Source of the DNA: UBA3537 sp965658025 | GTDB lineage: Bacteria > Bacteroidota > Bacteroidia > Flavobacteriales > Flavobacteriaceae | Length of the DNA: 64,000 bases | NCBI GenBank assembly: GCA_965658025.1 | Contig: CBFHQL010000001.1 | Coordinates: forward strand, 62,001-126,000 | Direction of reading: 5' to 3' | Shown: positions 35,861-44,282 of the stretch, piece after piece | Numbering within the stretch: position 1 is the first letter of the stretch | Layout of the letters: every line of letters starts with the position of its first letter | The notes under the pieces: model-generated | What the model saw: only the letters and a program-made list of their open reading frames with translations | What the model was told of the DNA's origin: nothing | Database searches by the model: none | Program-made: the position numbers and the translations under genes

Positions 35861-36931
35861 ATGAGTACTACCAACAACACACAGCCCAATGAAGAAGTTG
35901 ATTTGGGTCAGCTTTTTAAAATGATTGGCAATGCCTTTAGCCGCTTATTTCAATTTATTGGATCAATTTTCCATCAACTGTTTTTGGCCTTCGTTTGGGT
36001 TGTCTTTTTTCTAAAAAAACGTGCTTTAATTTTCTTGGCTGTAGCCGTTGTAGGATTGGTTATTGGCTTGTTTTTAGATAAGACCTCACCGCCAACATAT
36101 AAGTCGTCAATTATGGTAAAACAAAATTATCCGACGGGTGAAAATTTATATGGATCTATTAGTTATTACAATGGCCTTATAAGTGATGCTGATTATGATG
36201 TTTTAGGCCGTGTATTAGGTGTTAGTGAGGATGTTTCTAAAGACATTATTGGATTTGAGGTAGAACCTGTAATCACGGACAATGACCGAGTTATCATGTT
36301 TGATCGATATATTACGGGGTTAGATTCTTTGGCAGCATCTAAGGTTGAGTACGAGGTGTTTATCAAAAACATTGAGGATCACAAACACAGCAATCAGCAA
36401 ATTAGTATCAAATCTAGAACAAGAGCGAATTTTAAGGCGGTATTTTCGAATATTGTTGAAAACATCAACAGCAATCCGTTTTTTAAAAATGAGCAAACTA
36501 AAGATATTTCAGAATTGAAACAAAGCAAAGCAGCTTTAGAACAAGCGTTAGCCCAATCCGACTCACTTCAGCGCACCTACAAGCGGGTATTGGAGCAGCA
36601 AATGACCACAAAAACAAGTTCTGAAATAGGCATCACGTTTGAGGGCGATAATGACAAGGAAAAAACACGCGAGTTTGATTTATATAAAAACGATATAGAA
36701 CTCAGAAAAGAGCTTGTGGACATCAATCGAAAGTTGAGTGACAAAGAAAATATCATAGATACAATTTCTAGCAAACAGGAAAGCGGATACGTAGATAATT
36801 CCAGAAATTTTTATGGTTTAAAACTAAGTCCAAGATATTTTTATTTAGTTATACTTACCATTTTAAGTTTTGTTGTCCTTCTGGGCATTGAGTTTTTAAA
36901 ATTTTTGGACAAATACAAACCTGAGCAATAG
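35861..36931 (+). CDS. Wzz-like polysaccharide chain-length protein
   Basis: A 356-residue inner-membrane protein. Two transmembrane helices, at about 52-70 and 322-342, flank a large periplasmic part with a coiled coil (about 210-300), which is the layout of Wzz/PCP chain-length regulators. An additional hydrophobic stretch at about 28-48 precedes the first helix. No cytoplasmic kinase domain is attached. It is the first gene of the polysaccharide locus and begins 7 bases after the previous gene. Its sequence is divergent, so the call rests on topology and context. Confidence 0.72.
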   Translation: MSTTNNTQPNEEVDLGQLFKMIGNAFSRLFQFIGSIFHQLFLAFVWVVFFLKKRALIFLAVAVVGLVIGLFLDKTSPPTYKSSIMVKQNYPTGENLYGSISYYNGLISDADYDVLGRVLGVSEDVSKDIIGFEVEPVITDNDRVIMFDRYITGLDSLAASKVEYEVFIKNIEDHKHSNQQISIKSRTRANFKAVFSNIVENINSNPFFKNEQTKDISELKQSKAALEQALAQSDSLQRTYKRVLEQQMTTKTSSEIGITFEGDNDKEKTREFDLYKNDIELRKELVDINRKLSDKENIIDTISSKQESGYVDNSRNFYGLKLSPRYFYLVILTILSFVVLLGIEFLKFLDKYKPEQ

Positions 36932-36958
36932 GGCTTATTGTGAGTTAATAAATTTTGC

Positions 36959-37498
36959 ATGAAGATAGTTCAAACTTCTCTAAAAGGTTGTGTTGTTTTG
37001 ACGCCAACAGTGTTCTCCGATGGTCGTGGTAGTTTTTTTGAATCCTATAAAAAAGAAACATTCAATGAAGCATTAGGACAAGAAGTTAATTTCGTCCAAG
37101 ACAATGAGTCTTTTTCCTCAAAGGGAGTTTTGCGGGGGTTACATTTTCAAAAAGGAGCATTTGCACAAGCCAAATTAGTTCGTGTTGTCCATGGCTCCGT
37201 TTTGGACGTTGCGGTTGATTTAAGACCAGATTCAACAACTTATGGGCAGCATTTTTCTATAGAACTTTCTGCTGACAACAAAAAACAACTTTTTGTTCCC
37301 CGTGGCTTTGCACATGGGTTTGTGGTTTTAAGCGACACCGCAGTATTTTCCTACAAATGTGATAATTATTACAACAAAGAATCTGAACGTGGAATTATCT
37401 ACAACGACCCTACGCTTAACATTGATTGGATATTACCTTCTGAACAATTGCAGCTATCAGAAAAAGATTTACTACTTCCAAAATTTACGGCCATATGA
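36959..37498 (+). CDS. rfbC: dTDP-4-dehydrorhamnose 3,5-epimerase
   Basis: A 179-residue cupin enzyme (RmlC) making dTDP-4-keto-L-rhamnose. The N-terminal F-x-D-x-R-G-x-F-F-E-S-Y motif, the active-site histidine in G-V-L-R-G-L-H-F-Q and the F-V-P-R-G-F-A-H-G-F stretch are intact. It overlaps rfbD by four bases. The first two pathway enzymes (rfbA, rfbB) are not in this window. Confidence 0.95.
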   Translation: MKIVQTSLKGCVVLTPTVFSDGRGSFFESYKKETFNEALGQEVNFVQDNESFSSKGVLRGLHFQKGAFAQAKLVRVVHGSVLDVAVDLRPDSTTYGQHFSIELSADNKKQLFVPRGFAHGFVVLSDTAVFSYKCDNYYNKESERGIIYNDPTLNIDWILPSEQLQLSEKDLLLPKFTAI

Positions 37499-38343
37499 TT
37501 AAGGTTTTAGTAACAGGCGGAAATGGCCAATTAGCACAATGCTTGAAGGATGTGGTAAAACACCATAAGAACTTAGCAGTAGATTTTCAAGATTTACCAG
37601 ATTTGGATATTACAAATCCATCACAATTAGAATCTTTTTTTTTAAAAAATGAGTTTGATTACTGCATCAACTGTGCGGCCTATACCGCTGTAGACTTAGC
37701 CGAAGAACAAAACAGTTTAGCTTATGCTGTAAACGCAGAGGGTCCTAAAAATTTGGCTGAGGTTTGTAAGAAATACCATACCACACTGATTCATATTTCC
37801 ACCGATTTTGTGTTTGACGGACAAAAGCGAACACCCTATTTAGAAACAGATGCACCCAACCCCCTAGGTGTCTATGGCGCCAGCAAACTGCAAGGTGAAC
37901 GCAACATACAGGAGGCCATAGAAGCCTATTTTATTGTACGTACGTCATGGCTGTACTCAGAATATGGGAATAACTTTATGAAAACGATGTTGAAACTTTC
38001 TGAGACGCGAGAGGAAATCAATGTGGTTTCCGATCAAATAGGATCACCAACATACGCAGGCGATTTGGCGGAGGTTTTGATAAAAATTGTTTTATCTTCG
38101 TCCAAGGCATATGGACTGTATCATTTCAGTAACTTTGGAGCTGTTTCGTGGTATGATTTTGCTATCGGAATTTTTAAACATTTTGGCAAGACTATTGAGG
38201 TTAAACCCATCAAAACAAAAGATTATCCAACTGCAGCGAAACGACCAGAGTATAGTGTGTTGGAGACTACAAAAATTGAAAACAACTTTAATTGCACAAT
38301 AAAAGATTGGCAGGGAAGTTTAGATAAAATAAAAAGATTTTGA
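37495..38343 (+). CDS. rfbD: dTDP-4-dehydrorhamnose reductase
   Basis: A 282-residue short-chain dehydrogenase (RmlD) that reduces the keto sugar to dTDP-L-rhamnose with NAD(P)H. It has the Rossmann motif T-G-G-N-G-Q-L-A, the S-T-D-F-V-F-D-G stretch and the catalytic Y-G-A-S-K. It overlaps rfbC by four bases upstream and the aldolase gene by four downstream (TTGA), so the three are translationally coupled. The coupling links rhamnose supply to the CMP-sugar genes that follow. Confidence 0.95.
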   Translation: MIKVLVTGGNGQLAQCLKDVVKHHKNLAVDFQDLPDLDITNPSQLESFFLKNEFDYCINCAAYTAVDLAEEQNSLAYAVNAEGPKNLAEVCKKYHTTLIHISTDFVFDGQKRTPYLETDAPNPLGVYGASKLQGERNIQEAIEAYFIVRTSWLYSEYGNNFMKTMLKLSETREEINVVSDQIGSPTYAGDLAEVLIKIVLSSSKAYGLYHFSNFGAVSWYDFAIGIFKHFGKTIEVKPIKTKDYPTAAKRPEYSVLETTKIENNFNCTIKDWQGSLDKIKRF

Positions 38344-39890
38344 ATACAACAAAACTTTTAGATTGTACTTTAAGAGACGGAGGGTATTACACCAACTGGA
38401 ATTTTGATGATACTTTGGTTGAGGTTTACGCTCAAACAATGGAGGCCTTGCCAATTGATTATGTTGAGGTAGGATACAGAAGCACTCCTCAAAAAGGGTA
38501 TTTAGGCCAATATTTTTATTGTCCAGAATATGTTTTAAAAAAGCTAAAAGAGCTAATACCAACCAAAAAATTGTCGATTATATTAAATGAAAAAGATATT
38601 CGTTCTTTCCACATACAACAAGGATTATTGGATCCTTGCCAGCCTTACATATCATTGGTTCGAATTGCAGTTGACCCTAAGCATATGAAACGAGCCATTG
38701 AATTGGCAACTCAGGTAAAAAAAGCAGGGTTTAAGGTTGCTTTTAACGTGATGTACATGTCTAATTGGAAAGACAATTCATCATTTTTGAACTACCTTGA
38801 AGGAATAGAGGGTGTTATTGATTATTTTTATATGGTAGATTCATATGGAGGAGTGATGCCTGAGGATGTAAAAGAAACCATTAAATTAGTTAAATCAAAA
38901 ACGAATGTCTCTCTAGGATTTCATGGGCATGATAATTTGGAAATGGCATTAATAAACACCATCACGGCCATAAATTCAGGTTGTGATATTGTTGATGCTA
39001 CGATTACAGGGATGGGTAGAGGCGCAGGAAATTTAAAGATGGAATTACTGCTTACTTATTTAGAGAATGCCAAAGAGCTCCCTGTAAAATATAGACAATT
39101 GAGTAAGGTGGTTAGTGAATTTGAAGAGCTACGAAAAATTCACCAATGGGGCACAAGTTTACCGTATATGTTTTCGGGTGCAAAATCCTTACCACAAAAG
39201 CAAGTAATGGAATGGGTAGGAATGAATCGCTATCCTTTAAGTACGATTTTAAATGCTTTGAATAATCAAAAACAAGAAGTTGAGGATAATATTAAGCTTC
39301 CTGTTTTGGAGAAAATCTCTAAGTATAAAAAAGCAATAATTTTAGGGGGTGGACAATCTTCAAGAGCCCATAAAATAGCAATTCAGAAATTTTTTGAGCA
39401 TAATAAAAACCAAGTTTGCTTAGTGCATGCTGGAGCCCGAAATATTTCACAGTTTTTAGATGTAGATTGTGATCAGTATTATGCTTTGGTAGGTTTTGAA
39501 AATAACAACCTGTTACATCATTTAGGAAATCTTTCAAAAACCAAACGAACACTCGTTTATCCGCCTTATCCAAGGCCTATGGGCACCACGCTTCCACCTG
39601 AAGTTTTAGAACTTGTAAAAGAACTGGAAGCGATTTCGTTTACCGAAGTATCCACAGATTCTCCAATGGCATTGGCAATTCAAACAGCTCTAGATCTAGG
39701 TGCGACGGAGATTTTCTTAGTCGGTTTTGACGGCTATGACACTAGTATCAATCATAACCAGTTTGTCCTGGCTCGAGAAAATCAAGAAGTAATAAATGAC
39801 GCTGTTATTATCCCGGATGTTGAGGTGAGAACGTTTACTCCAACAAAGTATAAAAACATACAAGTTTCATCTATATATAGTCTTTTATAA
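38340..39890 (+). CDS. HMGL-like aldolase fused to a DUF115/MptE-like domain
   Basis: A 516-residue two-domain protein. Residues 1-315 form a DRE-TIM aldolase/HMG-CoA-lyase-like barrel: D-C-T-L-R-D-G-G at 8-15, the metal ligands H195 and H197 in G-F-H-G-H-D, and G-M-G-R-G-A-G-N near 224-231. Residues about 328-516 resemble the DUF115/MptE-like (6-hydroxymethylpterin pyrophosphokinase-type) fold, with I-L-G-G-G-Q-S-S at 334-341 and A-L-D-L-G-A-T-E-I-F-L-V-G-F-D-G-Y-D to 467. The start is TTG, overlapping the rfbD stop. With the next two genes it probably builds an acidic sugar; the reaction is not known. Confidence 0.82.
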   Translation: MNTTKLLDCTLRDGGYYTNWNFDDTLVEVYAQTMEALPIDYVEVGYRSTPQKGYLGQYFYCPEYVLKKLKELIPTKKLSIILNEKDIRSFHIQQGLLDPCQPYISLVRIAVDPKHMKRAIELATQVKKAGFKVAFNVMYMSNWKDNSSFLNYLEGIEGVIDYFYMVDSYGGVMPEDVKETIKLVKSKTNVSLGFHGHDNLEMALINTITAINSGCDIVDATITGMGRGAGNLKMELLLTYLENAKELPVKYRQLSKVVSEFEELRKIHQWGTSLPYMFSGAKSLPQKQVMEWVGMNRYPLSTILNALNNQKQEVEDNIKLPVLEKISKYKKAIILGGGQSSRAHKIAIQKFFEHNKNQVCLVHAGARNISQFLDVDCDQYYALVGFENNNLLHHLGNLSKTKRTLVYPPYPRPMGTTLPPEVLELVKELEAISFTEVSTDSPMALAIQTALDLGATEIFLVGFDGYDTSINHNQFVLARENQEVINDAVIIPDVEVRTFTPTKYKNIQVSSIYSLL

Positions 39891-39891
39891 C

Positions 39892-40563
39892 ATGACAATA
39901 TTTCTTCCATGTCGATCAGGAAGCGAGCGTATTCCCAATAAAAACACCAAAGATTTTGCTGGAGTAAAAGGCGGACTACTTGCGATTAAGCTTAATACTC
40001 TTTTAAAAATTTCAAAAGTAGACTCTATCATAGTTTCTACTAATGACCCCAAGGTAATTGATGTGGCCAAATCGTTCAACAAGAGAAAAATAATTATTGA
40101 TATACGCCCAGATCACTTAGCCTTATCCTCGACTAGTACAGACGCACTTATCAATTATGTTCCTAAAATTATTAATGACAAACATATTTTATGGACACAT
40201 GTGACATCTCCATTTTTATCAGTTTCAACATTTGACAAAGCCATAGAACAATACCTTAGTGTGGACGACTATGACAGTCTCATGACCGTTAATAAGATTC
40301 AAACATTTTTGTGGAGCAAGAAAAAACCAATAAATTATGATAGGACTTTAGAAAAATGGCCTCGCACACAGACATTACCAGAGCTTTATGAAATAAATAG
40401 CGGATTTTTCATAAACTCAAGAGAAAATTACTTAAAATACAACGATAGAATAGGAGTAAAACCACAGTTGTTTTTGACAAAGGGCTATGAGTCTATTGAC
40501 ATTGATTGGCCCGATGATTTTCAATTAGCAGAGATGATTTACGAAAAAAACCACTATATATGA
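39892..40563 (+). CDS. Acylneuraminate cytidylyltransferase family protein (CMP-sugar synthetase)
   Basis: A 223-residue nucleotidyltransferase of the NeuA/KdsB superfamily, which activates 2-keto-3-deoxy sugar acids with CTP. The CTP-binding L-P-C-R-S-G-S-E-R-I-P-N-K-N stretch spans about residues 5-18. S-T-N-D-P and I-D-I-D-W-P-D-D near the C-terminus (the metal/substrate aspartates) are present. It begins one base after the aldolase gene and overlaps the HAD gene by four bases. Neither NeuB (sialate synthase) nor KdsA is in the window, so its substrate may be an uncommon sugar acid. Confidence 0.87.
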   Translation: MTIFLPCRSGSERIPNKNTKDFAGVKGGLLAIKLNTLLKISKVDSIIVSTNDPKVIDVAKSFNKRKIIIDIRPDHLALSSTSTDALINYVPKIINDKHILWTHVTSPFLSVSTFDKAIEQYLSVDDYDSLMTVNKIQTFLWSKKKPINYDRTLEKWPRTQTLPELYEINSGFFINSRENYLKYNDRIGVKPQLFLTKGYESIDIDWPDDFQLAEMIYEKNHYI

Positions 40564-41195
40564 AACAAGAGACAAAAACAATATTATGGGATTTTGACGG
40601 TGTTATTCTTGATTCTATGAGTGTTAGAGACTGTGGGTTTAGACAGATTTTTATACATTATGCAGAAGAACAGGTATCACAACTTATAGCTTACCATCGA
40701 ACAAACGGAGGGTTATCTAGATACGTTAAAATCAGATATTTTTATGAAGAGCTTCTTGGCAAATCAATTACTGAAGATAAGGTTTTGAAATATGCACAAG
40801 CTTTTTCTGTTTTGATGAAACAAGAGCTAATTCATCCAAAAAACTTGATTAATGATGCTGTAATTTTCATTAAGGAAAACTTTAAAAACTATAACTTTCA
40901 CATTGTGTCTGGGTCTGATGAAAACGAATTACGTTTTTTGTGTAAAGCACTGGAAATCGATAGCTACTTCATTTCAATTCATGGTTCACCAACACCCAAA
41001 ACCGAACTAGTGAACAATTTATTAAAACAATACGATTATAAAAAGGAAAACACTTGCTTAATAGGAGATTCTATTAATGACTATGAAGCCGCTACAGCAA
41101 ATAATATTTCTTTTTATGGGTATAATAATGAAAAGCTGAAAGAAATAGGCAAGGACTATATAGAGCATTTTAAACAATTTAAGAACAATAGTTAG
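40560..41195 (+). CDS. HAD family hydrolase (probable sugar-phosphate phosphatase)
   Basis: A 211-residue HAD phosphatase with a helical C1 cap. Motif I is W-D-F-D-G-V-I-L-D (about residues 11-19), motif II is the serine of I-V-S-G-S-D near 118, motif III lysine is in T-P-K-T-E, and motif IV is I-G-D-S-I-N-D near 170. Both catalytic aspartates are present. It overlaps the CMP transferase gene by four bases. By analogy with KdsC in the Kdo pathway and the KDN-9-phosphate phosphatases, it may dephosphorylate the sugar acid before CMP activation. Confidence 0.87.
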   Translation: MKQETKTILWDFDGVILDSMSVRDCGFRQIFIHYAEEQVSQLIAYHRTNGGLSRYVKIRYFYEELLGKSITEDKVLKYAQAFSVLMKQELIHPKNLINDAVIFIKENFKNYNFHIVSGSDENELRFLCKALEIDSYFISIHGSPTPKTELVNNLLKQYDYKKENTCLIGDSINDYEAATANNISFYGYNNEKLKEIGKDYIEHFKQFKNNS

Positions 41196-41227
41196 GGATA
41201 TTACTTTATCTAAAATTTTATAAACAA

Positions 41228-41791
41228 ATGAGAATAAGAATATTTTTTTTGACAGCTTGTACATTGTGTATATTATCGTGTGTTAAAACTAAAAAGACTA
41301 AAAAAATAAAAGCGTCTGAACCACAAATCGCTATAGTGGTAAATCATGAAGTTCCTAGCTATTATTTTTTTGAAGTAGAAATGGATGTTGTTGTAAAAAA
41401 GAATGACAAATTTCATTTATTTTACAAAGATTTTAACGATAGTGGATATTCCTCGACCAGAGTTTTAGAGCAAATGATTAAAGGTAAAGAAAACACTCAA
41501 AAGGTGATTTTTTCAATTCCAGAGGGTGTTATTCCTACAGGATTGAGAATCGACGTCGGCATGAATTACTCACAAGCACCAATAATACTTAACTCTCTTA
41601 AAATTAGATATGATAGAAAAGAGTTCTATTTTAATGAGGAGATGTTTATACAGCTTTTTAGACCGAATAAGTTTACTAATTACAGAAAAAAAAACAAAAC
41701 TATAACCACTCAGCCAATCGATGGGAAATATGATCCAAATTTCAGTTCAATAAACTTGGAGGAAATTATATTTTCTTTACTAGACGGATAG
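41228..41791 (+). CDS. Small lipoprotein of unknown function in the polysaccharide locus
   Basis: A 187-residue protein with a lipoprotein signal (T-L-C-I-L-S-C, Cys18). The mature part looks like an all-beta domain: alternating hydrophobic stretches, a V-V-K-K-N-D-K-F-H-L-F-Y strand, then L-R-I-D-V-G and F-N-E-E-M-F. I do not recognise the family. It sits between the CMP-sugar genes and the flippase gene with short gaps (32 and 35 bases), so it probably belongs to the same transcript. It might bind the polymer at the membrane surface; this is a guess from context. Confidence 0.7.
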   Translation: MRIRIFFLTACTLCILSCVKTKKTKKIKASEPQIAIVVNHEVPSYYFFEVEMDVVVKKNDKFHLFYKDFNDSGYSSTRVLEQMIKGKENTQKVIFSIPEGVIPTGLRIDVGMNYSQAPIILNSLKIRYDRKEFYFNEEMFIQLFRPNKFTNYRKKNKTITTQPIDGKYDPNFSSINLEEIIFSLLDG

Positions 41792-41826
41792 TTTTAAATT
41801 TAAAGTCAAAAGCTTGAAAACACAAA

Positions 41827-43257
41827 ATGCTTATAAACAGTAAGTTACTTTTTTCAGTGTCGAATATGGTAAAAACCTTTGAAGTCTTGTTGATTTCAGT
41901 TTTACTATCTCGATTTTATTATGACAAGAATGAGTTAGGACAGCTTTTACAAATACTATTTATAGCATCGATAATCATAACGCTTTTGTCAGGAATACCT
42001 CTTTCTTTAAACTTCTTTCATGGTAAGTATAATGAACTTAAGCAAAAGCAATCGCTGTTTATAAACTTTTTTTTATTATTAATTATAGCGTCTTTAGCTT
42101 TTTGCTTTTTGCTTTTAATTTCAAAATCTTATATTAGCTTTAACTTTCAAAACGAGTTGTTCTTAAAATATATTTACTTAATAATACTGTATTATTTTTT
42201 TAGGTCAACAAATACAATCTTTCCTAATTACCACTATTTAAAAGACAGACTTTTTAAATACTTACAGCTATATGTTTTTACTTTTGCAATCTTAGTAGCA
42301 TGTTTTTTTTATGACAATGCAATTGGCGCCTTAAATGCCAAAATTGTTCTTACACAACTCCTTTTCATTGAGCTTATTAGGTTTGTTTTTAATGTTTTAA
42401 TAATCAATAAGAGAGAATTAAGATTAAGTTTAAAAGACTTTAATAGCCAAGAGATGATATACATACTTACAATTACAGTTGGTGTTGTTGCAGGCGCATT
42501 TGGCTTGTATGTAGATAAATACTTAATAGCTACACTTTTAAATCCAACAGAATTTGTTTATTACCAAAATGGGGCAATAAATCTTCCGTTTGTGAACATT
42601 ATTACTAGCTCGTTGTTTATTGCCTTAATTCCAACATTTGCAGAGCTATACACTAAGAAAAAGAACGCTGAATTGGTTTTAAAAGTGAGGACCACCATAC
42701 TTAAATGCTCACTTTTACTAATGCCTATTTTGGTTTATTGTTTTTTTGAAGCAATTCCCTTAATTAAGTTTTTATATGGTGATGAATTTGAGATTTCTGG
42801 AGAAGTATTTAAAATATATGTTCTTAGATACTCTTTGAGTGTTATGGCTTTTTCTGTTTTTATGGGTAGTATAGGCCTTGAAAAGAAAGCCAATCTAGTC
42901 ATATTTTTAAGCGCATTGATAGGATTATTTTTGAACATAATTTTAATACCAATGTATGGTATTAAGGGGGCCTCAGTGGCAACTGTCATAGCCAGCTTAT
43001 CAACAATTGTAATTTCTCTTTATTTCATTAAGAAAAGATTGATGGTAAAAATTGTTGATTACTTTCCCATAGTCAGCTACATCAAAATTATCCTAATATC
43101 ATTTATGATTTATACTCCGTTTTATCTATTAAATAGATACATTGATAAAGATTGGTCAGTAGTGTTGTCGTCACTTATTTACTACATTTGCGTAATTAAG
43201 GTGCTAAATTCAATTTTTACTATTTTTAAGTTTAGAGATATCGTAATCAGAAAATAA
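41827..43257 (+). CDS. Polysaccharide flippase (Wzx/MATE-like)
   Basis: A 476-residue integral membrane protein with about 12-14 transmembrane helices. It belongs by topology and local motifs to the polysaccharide transporter branch of the MOP superfamily; an N-terminal S-N-M-V-K-T-F-E then L-L-S-R-F-Y-Y, and a central G-L-Y-V-D-K-Y-L-I-A, are characteristic. It would flip the undecaprenyl-linked repeat unit to the periplasm. It is the only flippase in the locus. Base composition is very AT-rich, like its neighbours. Confidence 0.85.
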   Translation: MLINSKLLFSVSNMVKTFEVLLISVLLSRFYYDKNELGQLLQILFIASIIITLLSGIPLSLNFFHGKYNELKQKQSLFINFFLLLIIASLAFCFLLLISKSYISFNFQNELFLKYIYLIILYYFFRSTNTIFPNYHYLKDRLFKYLQLYVFTFAILVACFFYDNAIGALNAKIVLTQLLFIELIRFVFNVLIINKRELRLSLKDFNSQEMIYILTITVGVVAGAFGLYVDKYLIATLLNPTEFVYYQNGAINLPFVNIITSSLFIALIPTFAELYTKKKNAELVLKVRTTILKCSLLLMPILVYCFFEAIPLIKFLYGDEFEISGEVFKIYVLRYSLSVMAFSVFMGSIGLEKKANLVIFLSALIGLFLNIILIPMYGIKGASVATVIASLSTIVISLYFIKKRLMVKIVDYFPIVSYIKIILISFMIYTPFYLLNRYIDKDWSVVLSSLIYYICVIKVLNSIFTIFKFRDIVIRK

Positions 43258-43259
43258 TC

Positions 43260-44282
43260 ATGTATATTTTTTATGTTCACAGCCACATCACTTATGTTGT
43301 TTCTCAGTTAATTGTTAACGAATACAATATAGCATACGAAAACATAAGATACATCACAGCTAGAAATTACAAAATAAATCAAAACTCGATAAAAACATGT
43401 GATATAACTCCGTTTTTTGATTACTTAGAAACAACATCAAAAATCAAAAAGGTATTTAGAATAAAAACCAAAATAAAGAGTTTAGATGTAGAAATCAATA
43501 AGCTTTCTAACAACACTCCTTTTTGTATTTTCTTACCTCAATTTAATCATTCTTTGTTTCAAATTTTGGGTTCACACAAGTTGTGTAAAGATTTGGTTTT
43601 GATTGAGGAGGGTATAACAGCATATAAGAAAGATCAAAATTTTTACAAGCAGCCCCGACAATTATTATTTCATCTATTATTTAGCACTTTTACAGATCGT
43701 TTTCTTTTAAAAAATAGCCACTACACACCTTACCCAAAAGAAAAGTTCAAGAAAGCCATTTGCATTGACAAATCCTGTTTTCCATATATTGAAGACAAAA
43801 AGGTATTGCAAATTAAAGAGAACACATTTTCAAATTATAAAAACACAATTGTTCCTGATAGTTTAGTGTTTGTTATGGATTCATTTAAAGAACAAACAAA
43901 TATAACTGAAAAAGAGTATTTTACTATAATTAAGCAAACATTAAATCTTGCAAAAAAATATAAACATAAACCATTAAATATCAAATTCCATCCAGCACAA
44001 GAAAGCTATATTAGAAATGAAACACTGAATTATATTGAAGAAAATTTTGAATTCGAACATATTATTTGTTTGGAGGATAGTTGCTTACTTGAATTTGAGT
44101 TTATAAATTCATCAAACCTAATAGTGATTGGAATGCATACGTCACTTTTGCATTATGCTAAAAGGTTTGGACACCATGTATTGTCAAGTATACGAACCAC
44201 TTCAAAAATTCCAAGTGTAAATAAATACATTAATCATATTATGGATGAAATTCAAATAAAAGAGTATTTAAGTTATGAATAA
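43260..44282 (+). CDS. Putative sialyltransferase-like glycosyltransferase
   Basis: A 340-residue cytoplasmic protein. I do not recognise it by overall similarity, but three short motifs stand in the order and spacing of bacterial sialyltransferases (families GT38, GT52 and GT80): E-E-G at residues 116-118 (the D/E-D/E-G motif), H-P at 244-245 in K-F-H-P-A-Q, and S-S at 284-285 (or T-S at 294-295). In those enzymes the motifs hold the catalytic acid/base and bind CMP. A CMP-sugar synthetase gene 3 kb upstream supports a CMP-sugar donor. It begins 2 bases after the flippase gene and overlaps the next gene by 8. Confidence 0.6.
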   Translation: MYIFYVHSHITYVVSQLIVNEYNIAYENIRYITARNYKINQNSIKTCDITPFFDYLETTSKIKKVFRIKTKIKSLDVEINKLSNNTPFCIFLPQFNHSLFQILGSHKLCKDLVLIEEGITAYKKDQNFYKQPRQLLFHLLFSTFTDRFLLKNSHYTPYPKEKFKKAICIDKSCFPYIEDKKVLQIKENTFSNYKNTIVPDSLVFVMDSFKEQTNITEKEYFTIIKQTLNLAKKYKHKPLNIKFHPAQESYIRNETLNYIEENFEFEHIICLEDSCLLEFEFINSSNLIVIGMHTSLLHYAKRFGHHVLSSIRTTSKIPSVNKYINHIMDEIQIKEYLSYE

